Both the position numbers and the translations under genes were made by a program. A stretch of DNA of 64,000 bases from Janibacter cremeus (GTDB taxonomy: Bacteria; Actinomycetota; Actinomycetes; Actinomycetales; Dermatophilaceae): the NCBI RefSeq assembly GCF_013409205.1, contig NZ_JACCAE010000001.1, positions 1,550,001 to 1,614,000 on the forward strand, written 5' to 3'. Under the pieces are notes generated by a model. The model had not been told where the DNA came from, made no database searches, and worked only from the letters and a program-made list of their open reading frames with translations. Shown piece after piece: positions 23,612 through 33,147 of this stretch (the first letter of the stretch is position 1; every line of letters starts with the position of its first letter).

Positions 23612-24439
23612 GTGAGCACCCACGACACCCGAACGACTCTGCTCGGCTGCGGCGACCTCGGCATCCGTGTCGGGACGGCACTCGCCGCCGACGGCCACCA
23701 CGTGACCGGGGTTCGGCGCCGAGTCGCCGCGCTGCCGCCAGTGATCGAGGGGGTGGCTGCCGACCTGACGAGCGGACCGGTGCCGGACCTACCGAGCGAC
23801 CTGCTGGTCATCACGATGACTCCCGACCGGCGCGACCCGGCCGGCTACCGCACCACTTACGTCGACGGGGTGCGAAGGGGGCTGGACGCCGTGCTGCGCT
23901 CCGGCGTCCCCCGACGGGCCGTGCTCGTCTCGTCGACGAGCGTCTACGGGGACCTCGAGGGCGACCTCGACGAGGAGACCCCCGTCGCTCCGACGGCGGA
24001 GCGCGCGCAGGTCCTGCTGGAGTCGGAGGCGCTCTTCCACGATGCGCTCCCCCACGGGAGCGTCCTGCGGTTGAGCGGTCTCTATGGCACGCCGGGCAAC
24101 CGCCTGGTGCACACGGTGCGCGAAGGGGAGAACAACAACCCCGGTCGGTGGACCAACCGCATCCACCGCGCGGACGCGGCGGCGGCGATCATCCACCTGC
24201 TCACCCGCGAGGAGGACCCACGCACCCTCTACATCGGCACCGACGACGAGCCCTCGACCGCCGGAGCCGTGCGGGACTTCGTCGCCGACGAGCTCGGCCT
24301 GCCACGGCCGGCACCGACGGGGAGTACCGAGCCGCACGGCCGACGGATGATCAACGCCCGGTTGCGGGAGAGCGGATTCCGACTGCGGTACCCGACCTTC
24401 CGCGAGGGGTACCGGGCACAGCTGGAACTGGACTCGTGA
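23612..24439 (+). CDS. NAD(P)-binding epimerase/dehydratase-family protein (YeeZ-like)
   Basis: A 275-residue extended SDR-type protein. The Rossmann motif is LLGCGDLGIRVG near the N-terminus, followed by LVSSTSVYGD as the Ser/Tyr-containing strand and VLRLSGLYGTPGN further on. The short form with a GCGDLG start resembles E. coli YeeZ, whose substrate is unknown. Start GTG at 23612, only nine bases after the AraC remnant. No sugar-nucleotide genes are adjacent, so no pathway is assigned. Confidence 0.8.
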   Translation: MSTHDTRTTLLGCGDLGIRVGTALAADGHHVTGVRRRVAALPPVIEGVAADLTSGPVPDLPSDLLVITMTPDRRDPAGYRTTYVDGVRRGLDAVLRSGVPRRAVLVSSTSVYGDLEGDLDEETPVAPTAERAQVLLESEALFHDALPHGSVLRLSGLYGTPGNRLVHTVREGENNNPGRWTNRIHRADAAAAIIHLLTREEDPRTLYIGTDDEPSTAGAVRDFVADELGLPRPAPTGSTEPHGRRMINARLRESGFRLRYPTFREGYRAQLELDS

Positions 24440-24459
24440 CGCCTGCTTAGGGTGAGCCC

Positions 24460-25248
24460 ATGAACCTGCAGGAGATGCTCGAACAGGCCGCCACCGGCAC
24501 CGTCCACGTCCAGGAGGGCTGGGGCCAGGGCCGCGCCACCTACGGCGGCCTCGTCGGGGGCCTGATGCACTCGGCGCTGCGGGCCCAGCTGCCGGAGGGG
24601 ACGGACCCGCCGCTGCGCAGCATCACGGTCAACTTCGTCGCGCCTGTCACGCCCGGCGCGGCCGAGACCGACGTGCAGATCCTGCGCTCGGGCAAGAGCG
24701 CGACGCAGGGACTGGTGACGCTTCGCCAGGGTGACTCGATCGTGGCGGCAGCGCTGGCTGCCTTCGGCGCGTCCCGCGAGTCGACACTGTCCGTGCGATC
24801 GGCGGTGGCGATGCCCCAGCTGCCCGAGCCCATGACGATCGACCCGCTGCCCTACATCCCCGGTGCGACGCCGGACTTCTTCCAGCACGTCGAGATGCGG
24901 CTGGCAGACGGGAACATCCCCTACTCCGGTGCGCAGACGTCGCACATGACGGGGTGGATGCGCTTCCGGCAGGCGCCGCCGACCTTCGACGAGCGCCACT
25001 TCATCAGCCTCGCCGACTCCTGGCCGCCCGCGGTCATCCAGATGCTCGCGAAGCCTGCGCCCGGCAGCAGCCTCACCTGGACGCTCGAGCTCGTCGACAA
25101 CGTGACCGCCGAGCCGGACACGCACTGGGCGTATGCCGTGCACACCGACCACGCCGCCGAGGGATACGCCCACACCGACGCGCGGATCTGGCACCCGGAC
25201 GGCCGGCTCGTCGCGATCAGCCGGCAGACGGTGTCGGTCTTCGGCTGA
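24460..25248 (+). CDS. Acyl-CoA thioesterase-like double hot-dog protein (TesB-like)
   Basis: A 262-residue thioesterase-family protein with two hot-dog repeats. The first repeat carries GRATYGGLVGGLMHSAL and VNFVAPVTPG, and the second ends LVAISRQTVSVFG with an acidic residue in YAHTDARIWH. Family members cleave acyl-CoA to free acid and CoA. It begins 20 bp after the epimerase-like gene and may be cotranscribed. Downstream lies a structured intergenic region ending in a terminator shared with the convergent helicase. Confidence 0.85.
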   Translation: MNLQEMLEQAATGTVHVQEGWGQGRATYGGLVGGLMHSALRAQLPEGTDPPLRSITVNFVAPVTPGAAETDVQILRSGKSATQGLVTLRQGDSIVAAALAAFGASRESTLSVRSAVAMPQLPEPMTIDPLPYIPGATPDFFQHVEMRLADGNIPYSGAQTSHMTGWMRFRQAPPTFDERHFISLADSWPPAVIQMLAKPAPGSSLTWTLELVDNVTAEPDTHWAYAVHTDHAAEGYAHTDARIWHPDGRLVAISRQTVSVFG

Positions 25249-25439
25249 GGTTCCCGGCGAGCCGTGCCCCGGGGCCGCTGTGGACGGGAAGCCCCACGCT
25301 AACCGAGAACGCCTGGCGTGGCCGAGTCACAACGCGGTCGACACGAGGTTTCCCGGCCAAATGGAGACATCCCGGCCGGTCAGCACATCTCTCGGTGCAG
25401 GGGTGCCACCGGCCGACGCCTCCGATCCTCTCCCGACAT
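25249..25439. other. Structured intergenic region, possible small RNA
   Basis: No gene is visible on either strand. The stretch contains arms CGGCCGGT and ACCGGCCG enclosing an inner GCAC...GTGC hairpin (about 25375-25420) and other G+C-rich complementary stretches, and it is followed at once by a strong terminator. It may simply be the 3' untranslated end of the thioesterase transcript. It does not match the riboswitch or 4.5S, 6C, RNase P or tmRNA patterns I know. Confidence 0.3.
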
Positions 25440-25479
25440 ACGGACGCCCCGCTGGCTCGATGCCCAGCGGGGCGTCCGT
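25440..25479. terminator. Bidirectional terminator hairpin
   Basis: Sixteen-base complementary arms, starting ACGGACGCCCCGCTGG, enclose an eight-base loop. It lies between the thioesterase (plus) and the DEAD-box helicase (minus), 17 bp beyond the helicase stop, so it probably ends both transcripts. Confidence 0.85.
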
Positions 25480-25495
25480 GTGTCCGTGTTGAGCG

Positions 25496-26977
25496 TCAGT
25501 GGTTGCGACCCGTGCTGCTGCTGGAGAACGCGACGACGCTGCCGCCACGGGAGTTACTGCCCTGGCGCGAGCCGCCGCTGCGGCCCTGACCGCCACCGGA
25601 GCCGCCACGGGACTGGCCACCACGACCGCCGCCGGAACCACCCCGGCCCTGGCCGTTGCGGTTGCGCCCGGCACCGCCGCGCTCACCGCGACCGCTGCCG
25701 CCCTGGCCACCGCGGCCCTGGCCAATACGGCCGGAGCCGCCACGACCGCTGCGGGAGCCCCCCTTCGCGCCGCCCTGCTGCTGCGGCGCCGCGGACACGA
25801 AGCCGCCGGGGAAGGTCCGCTCACCGGGGGCGAGCTCGGCGAGGAGCTCGTGACCGGCGGAGACCTTGGTCGTCGTCGGCTTGATGCCGGCCTTGCGGGT
25901 GAGGTCACGCACGTCGCGGACCTGCTCGTCGGTCATCAGCGTGACGACCGTCCCCTCGGCGCCCGCGCGGGCGGTACGACCCGAGCGGTGGAGGTAGGCC
26001 TTGTGCTCGACCGGCGGGTCGGCGTGGATGACGAGGGAGACGTCGTCGACGTGGATGCCGCGGGCGGCGATGTCCGTCGCGACGAGGGTCTGGGCCGCAC
26101 CGGAGTGGAAGGCGTCCATCGACCGCGTGCGCGCACCTTGGCTGAGGTTGCCGTGCAGCTCGACCGCGGGGACCCCGGCGGCGTTGAGCTGGCGGGCCAT
26201 CCGCTTGGCGCGGTGCTTGGTGCGGGTGAAGACGACCTTGCGACCGGGGGCGGCGACGAGGTCGGTGAGGACCTGCATGTGCTGGGTGGACTGGATGTGC
26301 AGCACGTGGTGACTCATCTTCGCCACCGGGGACTGCGCCGAGTCGGCCTCGTGGGTCTTCGGGTTCTCCAGGTACCGCTTGACGATCTGGTTGATCGCGC
26401 CGTCGAGGGTGGCGGAGAAGAGCATCCGCTGGCTGCCGCGCGGCGTCTTGTCCAGGATGCGCTTCACGCCGGGGAGGAAGCCCAGGTCGGCCATGTGGTC
26501 GGCCTCGTCGAGGATCGTGATCTCGACCGAGTCGAGGTTGACGTGGCCCTGGTTCATCAGGTCCTCCAGGCGCCCGGGGCAGGCGACGACGACGTCGACA
26601 CCCTTGGCGATCGCGGAGACCTGGGGGTTCTGGCCGACGCCACCGAAGACGGTGCGGCTGCGCATCCCGAGCACGTTGGCGAAGGGGGTCAGTGCCTCGT
26701 CGATCTGGGTCGCCAGCTCACGGGTCGGCGCCAGGATGAGGGCGCGGGGGCGCTTGCTCTGGCGGCGCTTGTCGCTGGCGGCGAGGCGGGTGAGCATCGG
26801 CAGCACGAAGGCGAGGGTCTTGCCGGAGCCGGTGCGCCCGCGGCCGAGGACGTCGCGTCCGGCGAGGGAGTCCGGCAGCGTCGCGGCCTGGATGGGAGTG
26901 GGGGTGGTGATGCCGTCCTTCTCGAGGATCGAGGTCAGGGCGGTGGGCACGCCGAGGTCGGCGAACGTGGTGGTCAC
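25496..26977 (-). CDS. DEAD-box ATP-dependent RNA helicase with RGG-rich tail
   Basis: A 493-residue DEAD-box helicase. The Q motif region is TPTPIQ, motif I is GRTGSGKT (Arg in the usual Ala position), motif II is DEAD in ILDEADHMADLGF, motif III is SAT and motif VI is HRSGRTARAG. After about residue 390 the protein becomes a low-complexity tail of Gly, Arg, Ser and Gln (many RGG/SGRGG units) likely to bind RNA loosely. Such proteins unwind structured RNA in ribosome assembly or cold. A GTG at 26977 with GGAG nine bases upstream is preferred over an upstream TTG. Confidence 0.92.
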   Translation of the reverse strand: MTTTFADLGVPTALTSILEKDGITTPTPIQAATLPDSLAGRDVLGRGRTGSGKTLAFVLPMLTRLAASDKRRQSKRPRALILAPTRELATQIDEALTPFANVLGMRSRTVFGGVGQNPQVSAIAKGVDVVVACPGRLEDLMNQGHVNLDSVEITILDEADHMADLGFLPGVKRILDKTPRGSQRMLFSATLDGAINQIVKRYLENPKTHEADSAQSPVAKMSHHVLHIQSTQHMQVLTDLVAAPGRKVVFTRTKHRAKRMARQLNAAGVPAVELHGNLSQGARTRSMDAFHSGAAQTLVATDIAARGIHVDDVSLVIHADPPVEHKAYLHRSGRTARAGAEGTVVTLMTDEQVRDVRDLTRKAGIKPTTTKVSAGHELLAELAPGERTFPGGFVSAAPQQQGGAKGGSRSGRGGSGRIGQGRGGQGGSGRGERGGAGRNRNGQGRGGSGGGRGGQSRGGSGGGQGRSGGSRQGSNSRGGSVVAFSSSSTGRNH

Positions 26978-27164
26978 GAAGGAGTGCTCCAAACGGAGTC
27001 ATGATGCTTCGGTTCTGCCCGGCGCGGACCCGCATGATGCGGTCGCGGCGCATTGGCATCGTTGCAAGAAGAGGAGCAGCACACTGCAGAACTGGGTGGC
27101 TGCTGGGATGCAGTCTACAGGTGGAGAAGGCCGTGCCTGACCACGGTGGTGAGAAGCTTCGGTC

Positions 27165-27752
27165 ATGCCGGTCGAGATGCGCTCATTCGTTCGCAGCACC
27201 ATGTCTGCGGTGGAACGCGAAGAGGTCGAACGCGTCACCGTTCTCGCCGAGCAGCTCCGCTCGCACATGCAGGACCGCGAGCAAGCGATCAACCAAGCCC
27301 ACGTGGTGGGCGCCCAGAGCTCCGCGATCCAGGCCATCGTCTCCGAGGTCCTCAAGGACGAATTGGGCTTCGGTGAGGAAGTCGTCCTAACCCCACAGGA
27401 CGGCATCGTCACCCGCGCACGACCCGACTTCGTCTTCTCGCTCGGGCAGGGGCGGGGCGTCATGGCCGAAGTCGAGCGCGGCGGGACGGTCAACAACAAC
27501 CACGACCTGAAGGACATGTGGAAGGCACACATCGCGACCGACATCCAACATCTGTTCCTGATCGTCCCGAACTCGAACTGGACCCGTCTCGGGGCACCAC
27601 GCGAGAAGCCGTTCCCACGAGTGTGCAACCGGATCGGCGCCTTCTTCGGAAACCAGCGACGGGGGGTCGATGTCCTGACAACCCACGTCTACGGCTACGG
27701 CTTGCTCGACATCAAAGCTGCAGTTGAGCTACGACGTGGCGAAGGGAGCTGA
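27165..27752 (+). CDS. Hypothetical protein, possible PD-(D/E)xK nuclease-like fold
   Basis: A 195-residue soluble protein that I do not recognise by name. An N-terminal helical region rich in Glu/Arg/Gln (residues 14-55) leads to a segment reading ARPDFVFSLGQGRGV and then MAEVERGGTVNNNHDLKDMWK. The order Asp, then Glu-x-Glu, then Lys resembles the active-site spacing of PD-(D/E)xK restriction-type endonucleases, a weak clue only. No methyltransferase lies nearby, so a classical restriction system is not supported. Start ATG at 27165; ATG at 27177 is an alternative. A cysteine-rich small gene follows after 32 bp. Confidence 0.6.
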   Translation: MPVEMRSFVRSTMSAVEREEVERVTVLAEQLRSHMQDREQAINQAHVVGAQSSAIQAIVSEVLKDELGFGEEVVLTPQDGIVTRARPDFVFSLGQGRGVMAEVERGGTVNNNHDLKDMWKAHIATDIQHLFLIVPNSNWTRLGAPREKPFPRVCNRIGAFFGNQRRGVDVLTTHVYGYGLLDIKAAVELRRGEGS

Positions 27753-27784
27753 CTCCCCCTTCGCCCCGGCTCACGCTTGCAGGC

Positions 27785-28054
27785 ATGCACCGAGATCGCC
27801 ATGACCACGAACCCGATCACACAGCTGAGCTGACCAAGCTGCGAGCCCGGCTGTACGCACCCGAGTTGAGCGCCTTGGAGGCAGCCGCCATGCTCGCCGC
27901 CGTCGAGCTGCTGCGGGCGCACGAGCAGGGGAGGTTCGAAATCTGCGACAACTCGTACTGCATCTCCCTGCTCTCGCTCTGCTTGGGCACCCCCTTTGAG
28001 GCGGTGCACGACGAGGCCCTGGACGAGTGCTCCTGCTGTTGTCACCACGCGTGA
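27785..28054 (+). CDS. Small cysteine/histidine-rich hypothetical protein
   Basis: An 89-residue product with a His/Asp-rich N-terminus (MHRDRHDHEPDH), a predicted amphipathic helical centre (LSALEAAAMLAAVELLRAH) and a cysteine-rich C-terminus. Cysteines occur as C-x4-C, a further C, and a final cluster CSCCCHHA. The Cys/His ends suggest metal binding, possibly zinc or copper. No family is recognised. It follows the nuclease-like gene by 32 bp in the same direction and may be cotranscribed. It ends 15 bp before a dispersed repeat. Confidence 0.55.
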   Translation: MHRDRHDHEPDHTAELTKLRARLYAPELSALEAAAMLAAVELLRAHEQGRFEICDNSYCISLLSLCLGTPFEAVHDEALDECSCCCHHA

Positions 28055-28068
28055 GGCGAGTCAGCTAC

Positions 28069-28134
28069 AGGTTTCGAGGCGTCCACGCGGAGCGTGGGAC
28101 CCAGCTCGCTGCGCGAACTCACACCTCAACCACC
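28069..28134. repeat. Dispersed repeat copy (TTTCGAGG ... CCTCAACCACC)
   Basis: Begins GGTTTCGAGGCGTCC and ends CACACCTCAACCACC; the centre contains the GAGC/GCTC-type self-complementary bases typical of the family. It lies in the gap between the cysteine-rich gene and the end of glutamate dehydrogenase. Confidence 0.6.
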
Positions 28135-28190
28135 AACAGCTCGCCCTCGGTCGCAGGCAGCAACCGGGGGCGGCGTGAAGCGGACGAGGA

Positions 28191-29736
<1,546 letters not shown>

Positions 29737-29765
29737 GCGGGGTCGGGCGTGGCAGAGTGGGCTGC

Positions 29766-30080
29766 ATGAGTACTTCCGTGACCCGACAGCACGAGCCGGA
29801 CCGTTTCGAGATCAGCAGCGACGAGAAGGTCGCCGGGTTCACCCAGTTCCTCGACCGCGACGGGCGCCGGATCTTCGTCCACACCGAGATCGGCGAGGAG
29901 TTCGGCGGGCAGGGTCTGGCCGGGACCCTCGTGGAGGAGGCCGTCGCGGCCACCCGCGCCGAGGGCCTGACCGTCGTCCCGGTGTGCTCCTACGTCAAGA
30001 AGTGGCTGACGAAGCACAGCGAGCACGAGGACATCACCGCGAGCCCGACCCCGGACGACCTCGCCGCGGTCGGCGCCTGA
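29766..30080 (+). CDS. Small GNAT-like N-acetyltransferase (YjdJ/NATD1 type)
   Basis: A 104-residue single-domain acetyltransferase-like protein. The acetyl-CoA loop is EFGGQGLAGTLVEEAV and the C-terminal PVCSYVKKWLTKH carries the conserved cysteine of the short YjdJ-type GNAT group. These proteins are shorter than standard GNATs and their substrates are unknown. The ATG at 29766 is chosen because homology starts there. The exonuclease III gene starts nine bases after its stop, suggesting one transcript. Confidence 0.82.
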   Translation: MSTSVTRQHEPDRFEISSDEKVAGFTQFLDRDGRRIFVHTEIGEEFGGQGLAGTLVEEAVAATRAEGLTVVPVCSYVKKWLTKHSEHEDITASPTPDDLAAVGA

Positions 30081-30089
30081 CTCGCACCC

Positions 30090-31016
30090 ATGCGCGTCGC
30101 CACCTTCAACGTCAACGGCATCCGCGCGGCGCAGCGCCGCGGATTTCAGGCCTGGCTCGCCGAGCGGGACCCGGACGTCGTCGCCCTGCAGGAGGTGCGC
30201 TGCTCCCCGGACAAGTTGCCGACGGGCGTCTTCGGCGAGTACCACCTGACCTACGAGCCCGGCCAGCTGGCCGGGCGGAACGGGGTCGCCGTACTCACCC
30301 GTCGGCGGCCGGCGGCCGTGCGGACCTGGGACGGCGAGGTGCTCATGCGTGCGCCGGGCGAGGAGCACACCCATCGTGAGCCCTCCCCTCCCGGGACGAT
30401 GGCGCGAGGGTTGTCCCCCTTCGCCTCCGAGGGGAGGTACGTGGAGGTCGACATCGATGGGACCGGGGACCAGCCAGCGGTCACCATCGCCTCGCTCTAC
30501 CTGCCGAAGGGGGGACTGCCGGCCCACCTGCAGAAGCCGGGTGGGCGCGAGGAACCGGACGGCGGAGCGAAGTACGAACGCAAGATGGGCTTCCTCGCCT
30601 CCTTCGCGCGGCAGCTCGACCGCTCCCGCAAGGCGGCGAAGGCCGCCGGCCGGGAGTTCCTCCTCCTGGGTGACCTCAACGTCGCCCACACCCGCCAGGA
30701 CCTGACCAACTGGCGGGGGAACGCCAAGTCCGAGGGCTTCCTGCCTGAGGAGCGGGAGTGGTTCTCCTCGATCACCTCGCCGCGCACGCTCGTGGACGTC
30801 GTGCGGCGCGTGCACCCCGACGCGGACGGCCCGATGTCATGGTGGTCGTGGATGGGTGGCGCCTTCGACCGGGACACCGGCTGGCGGATCGACTACCACC
30901 TGGCGACGCCGTCGCTGGCCAAGCGCGCGGTGACCGCCGGGACCGACCGGCCCGCCAGCGCTGACGCGCGGGTCAGCGACCACGCGGCCGTCGTCGTCGA
31001 CTACGCCGACGCCTGA
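30090..31016 (+). CDS. xthA: Exodeoxyribonuclease III (AP endonuclease family)
   Basis: A 308-residue EEP-superfamily nuclease. Active-site motifs are TFNVNGIR, the metal-binding LQEVRC, Asp and Asn in LLGDLNVAHT, and the final Asp-His pair in VSDHAAVVVDY. It should act at abasic sites and as a 3'-5' exonuclease in base-excision repair. It is about 40 residues longer than E. coli XthA owing to an insert near residues 75-110 that is rich in Pro/Glu. ATG follows the upstream acetyltransferase closely. Confidence 0.92.
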   Translation: MRVATFNVNGIRAAQRRGFQAWLAERDPDVVALQEVRCSPDKLPTGVFGEYHLTYEPGQLAGRNGVAVLTRRRPAAVRTWDGEVLMRAPGEEHTHREPSPPGTMARGLSPFASEGRYVEVDIDGTGDQPAVTIASLYLPKGGLPAHLQKPGGREEPDGGAKYERKMGFLASFARQLDRSRKAAKAAGREFLLLGDLNVAHTRQDLTNWRGNAKSEGFLPEEREWFSSITSPRTLVDVVRRVHPDADGPMSWWSWMGGAFDRDTGWRIDYHLATPSLAKRAVTAGTDRPASADARVSDHAAVVVDYADA

Positions 31017-31056
31017 CCGGCCACGCCCGACAGACCTGAGAGAGGACCCCCTTCGG

Positions 31057-32433
31057 ATGACCCACACTTCGCGGATCCGCGCGATCGGGGCCCTCATGGC
31101 CGTCAGCGTCCTCACCGGGTGCAACCTCGTGGGCGGCGACGCGCCAGCACCCCAGGGCGAGCCGGAGGAGCAGGCGCACGAGCGCGTGGATGCGATCCGG
31201 GACACCGGCCGGCCACCGACCCACGACCTGCTGGCACCGATGGACAGTGCCCCCACGGAGCTGTTCACCCTCCCCGTGGCCCGGATGGACCCGGAGGGCG
31301 AGTGCCGCGAATCCGCATGCGTCGTCACCTGGCGACCGCTCAATCCCGACACCGTCGTGGCCGAGGGCTCGGTCGGGAGCAACAGCGGCGAAGGCCCCCA
31401 CGACTTCCGCACCGCGCTCGACGTGACCACCGGCGAGACGGTGTGGTCCAACTCCGCACCGGTCCCTCAGGGGAAGGCCGATGCGGGCGAGATCTGCCTC
31501 GGCGGAAGTGCCGGGGCGCTCGTCTGCGTCGAGACCGGACCCCACCAGTACGCCTTCCGCACCATCTCGGCGGAGAACGGCGGTCAGGTCGCGCGGGCGC
31601 CCTTCGCCGAGGCACCCACTCCCGAGGAGTCGAGCATCATCGGCATGAGCGCGGAGCGGCGCGGCGACGCCCTCCACGTCAGCGTCCTGGTGCAGGAGGG
31701 TGACACCACGACCCGGACGGCCACGGTGCACGCGGCGCAGATCGCCACGGACGGGTCGATCGTGTGGCACCACCAGTCCCCCGCCAGCATCGGCAACGGG
31801 ATCCTCAGCGAGACCTACCGCCTCGGCGACCAGCTGGTCATCACCCACGTGACCACGCAGGACGGTGAGCCCTTCGCCCTGTCCGCCGAGACGGGCGAGC
31901 GGGTCACGATGTCCTCCGACAACGTCGACGCGCTGACCGGGATCGCCGACTCCGTTCACTCGTTCGTCGACGACGGCAGCGGCGCGGAGTACCGGTTCCT
32001 CCTCGACGCCGGGCGCACCAAGGTGCTCCCGGCCGGCGACGTGGACGAGGAGCCGCTGTGGAGAACCCCCGCCGGCTCGGCGCTGAGCAGCGTGTGCGGT
32101 GGCGTCGTCGCCCTGACCAGCGACCGCTACGACGACGCGTCGACACACTCCGTGTCCGGGCGTGCGCTCGACGACGGCAGCCAGCTGTGGCAGCACCCCC
32201 TCGCGGGAGACGCGGCCATCTCCTGCGACGGCAAACACCTCGTCGTCGCGGACGGGGACGGGCTCAGCGCGCTCGACCCCGAGACCGGTGAGCAGGCGTG
32301 GTCGGTCGACGGCCGGTGGGTGGGAGCGCGGGTCATCGAGGCACTCGACCCGTCCGGGCCCGCCGAGCGCTTCGCCGTGATCAGCTCCGGCGCCGGCGGC
32401 CAGGAGACGATCACCGTCTTCCAGGCGCCGTAG
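31057..32433 (+). CDS. Lipoprotein with PQQ-like beta-propeller
   Basis: A 458-residue exported lipoprotein. The signal peptide ends in VLTGC with Cys22 as the lipid anchor. The mature part consists of repeated beta-blade elements of the PQQ/WD-like type (ALDVTTGETVWSN, AQIATDGSIVWHHQ, ALDDGSQLWQHP, ALDPETGEQAWSV), each ending in a Trp-containing strand. BamB-like propellers act as interaction platforms, but in a Gram-positive host the role is unknown. Ribosome site AGAGAGGA lies upstream. Confidence 0.82.
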   Translation: MTHTSRIRAIGALMAVSVLTGCNLVGGDAPAPQGEPEEQAHERVDAIRDTGRPPTHDLLAPMDSAPTELFTLPVARMDPEGECRESACVVTWRPLNPDTVVAEGSVGSNSGEGPHDFRTALDVTTGETVWSNSAPVPQGKADAGEICLGGSAGALVCVETGPHQYAFRTISAENGGQVARAPFAEAPTPEESSIIGMSAERRGDALHVSVLVQEGDTTTRTATVHAAQIATDGSIVWHHQSPASIGNGILSETYRLGDQLVITHVTTQDGEPFALSAETGERVTMSSDNVDALTGIADSVHSFVDDGSGAEYRFLLDAGRTKVLPAGDVDEEPLWRTPAGSALSSVCGGVVALTSDRYDDASTHSVSGRALDDGSQLWQHPLAGDAAISCDGKHLVVADGDGLSALDPETGEQAWSVDGRWVGARVIEALDPSGPAERFAVISSGAGGQETITVFQAP

Positions 32434-32453
32434 ACACCGCTACGGTGACGTCC

Positions 32454-32810
32454 ATGAGTGACCTCACCGTGCTGCACAACCCAAAGTGCTCGACCTCCCG
32501 CTCCGCCCTCGAGACCCTCGACGCGGCGGGCGCGCAGGCCGAGGTCGTCCAGTACCTCAAGGAGCCCCTCGACGAAGCGGCCCTGCGCGAGCTGATCAGC
32601 AAGCTCGAGGACGAGCCGACCGATCTGGTGCGCCGGGACTCCTTCTTCAAGGACCAGGGCCTCACCGACGCCGACGTCGCCACGGTCGACCAGGTCGTCG
32701 CAGTGCTCGTCCAGCACCCGCGCCTGATGCAGCGACCCGTCATCGTCAAGGGCGAGCGCGCCATCATCGGCCGCCCGAAGGACCGGGTCGCCCCCTTCGT
32801 CGAGGGCTGA
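32454..32810 (+). CDS. arsC: Arsenate reductase, ArsC glutaredoxin-type
   Basis: A 118-residue ArsC/Spx-like thioredoxin-fold protein. The catalytic cysteine lies in HNPKCSTSR near residue 12; the family segments YLKEPLDEAALRELISKL and PVIVKGERAIIGRPKD follow. True ArsC enzymes reduce arsenate to arsenite with glutaredoxin or mycoredoxin. No ars operon genes surround it, so a general redox role is possible. Start ATG at 32454, 20 bp after the lipoprotein stop. Confidence 0.85.
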   Translation: MSDLTVLHNPKCSTSRSALETLDAAGAQAEVVQYLKEPLDEAALRELISKLEDEPTDLVRRDSFFKDQGLTDADVATVDQVVAVLVQHPRLMQRPVIVKGERAIIGRPKDRVAPFVEG

Positions 32811-32822
32811 CCCGGGCTGCGG

Positions 32823-33143
32823 TCAGTCGACCTGCAGCTCACCCATCTCGTCCCAGCCGGAGCCGTCGACGACGCGGCTGATGATGCGCGGGGTCTCGGC
32901 GAGGGCGGGCTTCATGGCCGCCAGCCCCTCGGCGAAGTGGTCGCTGGTCACGTGCGCCTCGCCGGCCTCGTCCTGGAAGGCCTCGACGAGCACCCACTCG
33001 TGCTCGTCCTCCACGCTCTTGCTCCAGTCGAAGAAGATGTTGCCCGGCTCGGCGCGGGTGGCCTCGGTGAACTCCCTGACGAGCTCGGGCCACTTCGGCG
33101 TCCACTCGGGCTTGGTGCGGTACTTCACGACGATGAGGATCAT
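32823..33143 (-). CDS. Antibiotic biosynthesis monooxygenase-domain protein (YgiN-like)
   Basis: A 106-residue ABM-domain protein with the ferredoxin-like pattern ILIVVKYRTKPE, GNIFFDWSKSVEDEHEWVLVEAFQDEAGEAHVTSDHF. Members include quinol monooxygenases and heme-degrading IsdG-type enzymes; the EAFQD...H segment fits the YgiN group. Its start is close to the 3' end of the downstream-facing HprK-like gene (4 bp), so the two are probably one transcript. Confidence 0.85.
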   Translation of the reverse strand: MILIVVKYRTKPEWTPKWPELVREFTEATRAEPGNIFFDWSKSVEDEHEWVLVEAFQDEAGEAHVTSDHFAEGLAAMKPALAETPRIISRVVDGSGWDEMGELQVD

Positions 33144-33147
33144 GTCC

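Noticed and set aside
25249..25439. Cobalamin or other riboswitch
   Set aside because: GGGAAGCC-like bases occur, but the B12-box and other conserved loops are absent, and the region lies downstream of genes on both sides.
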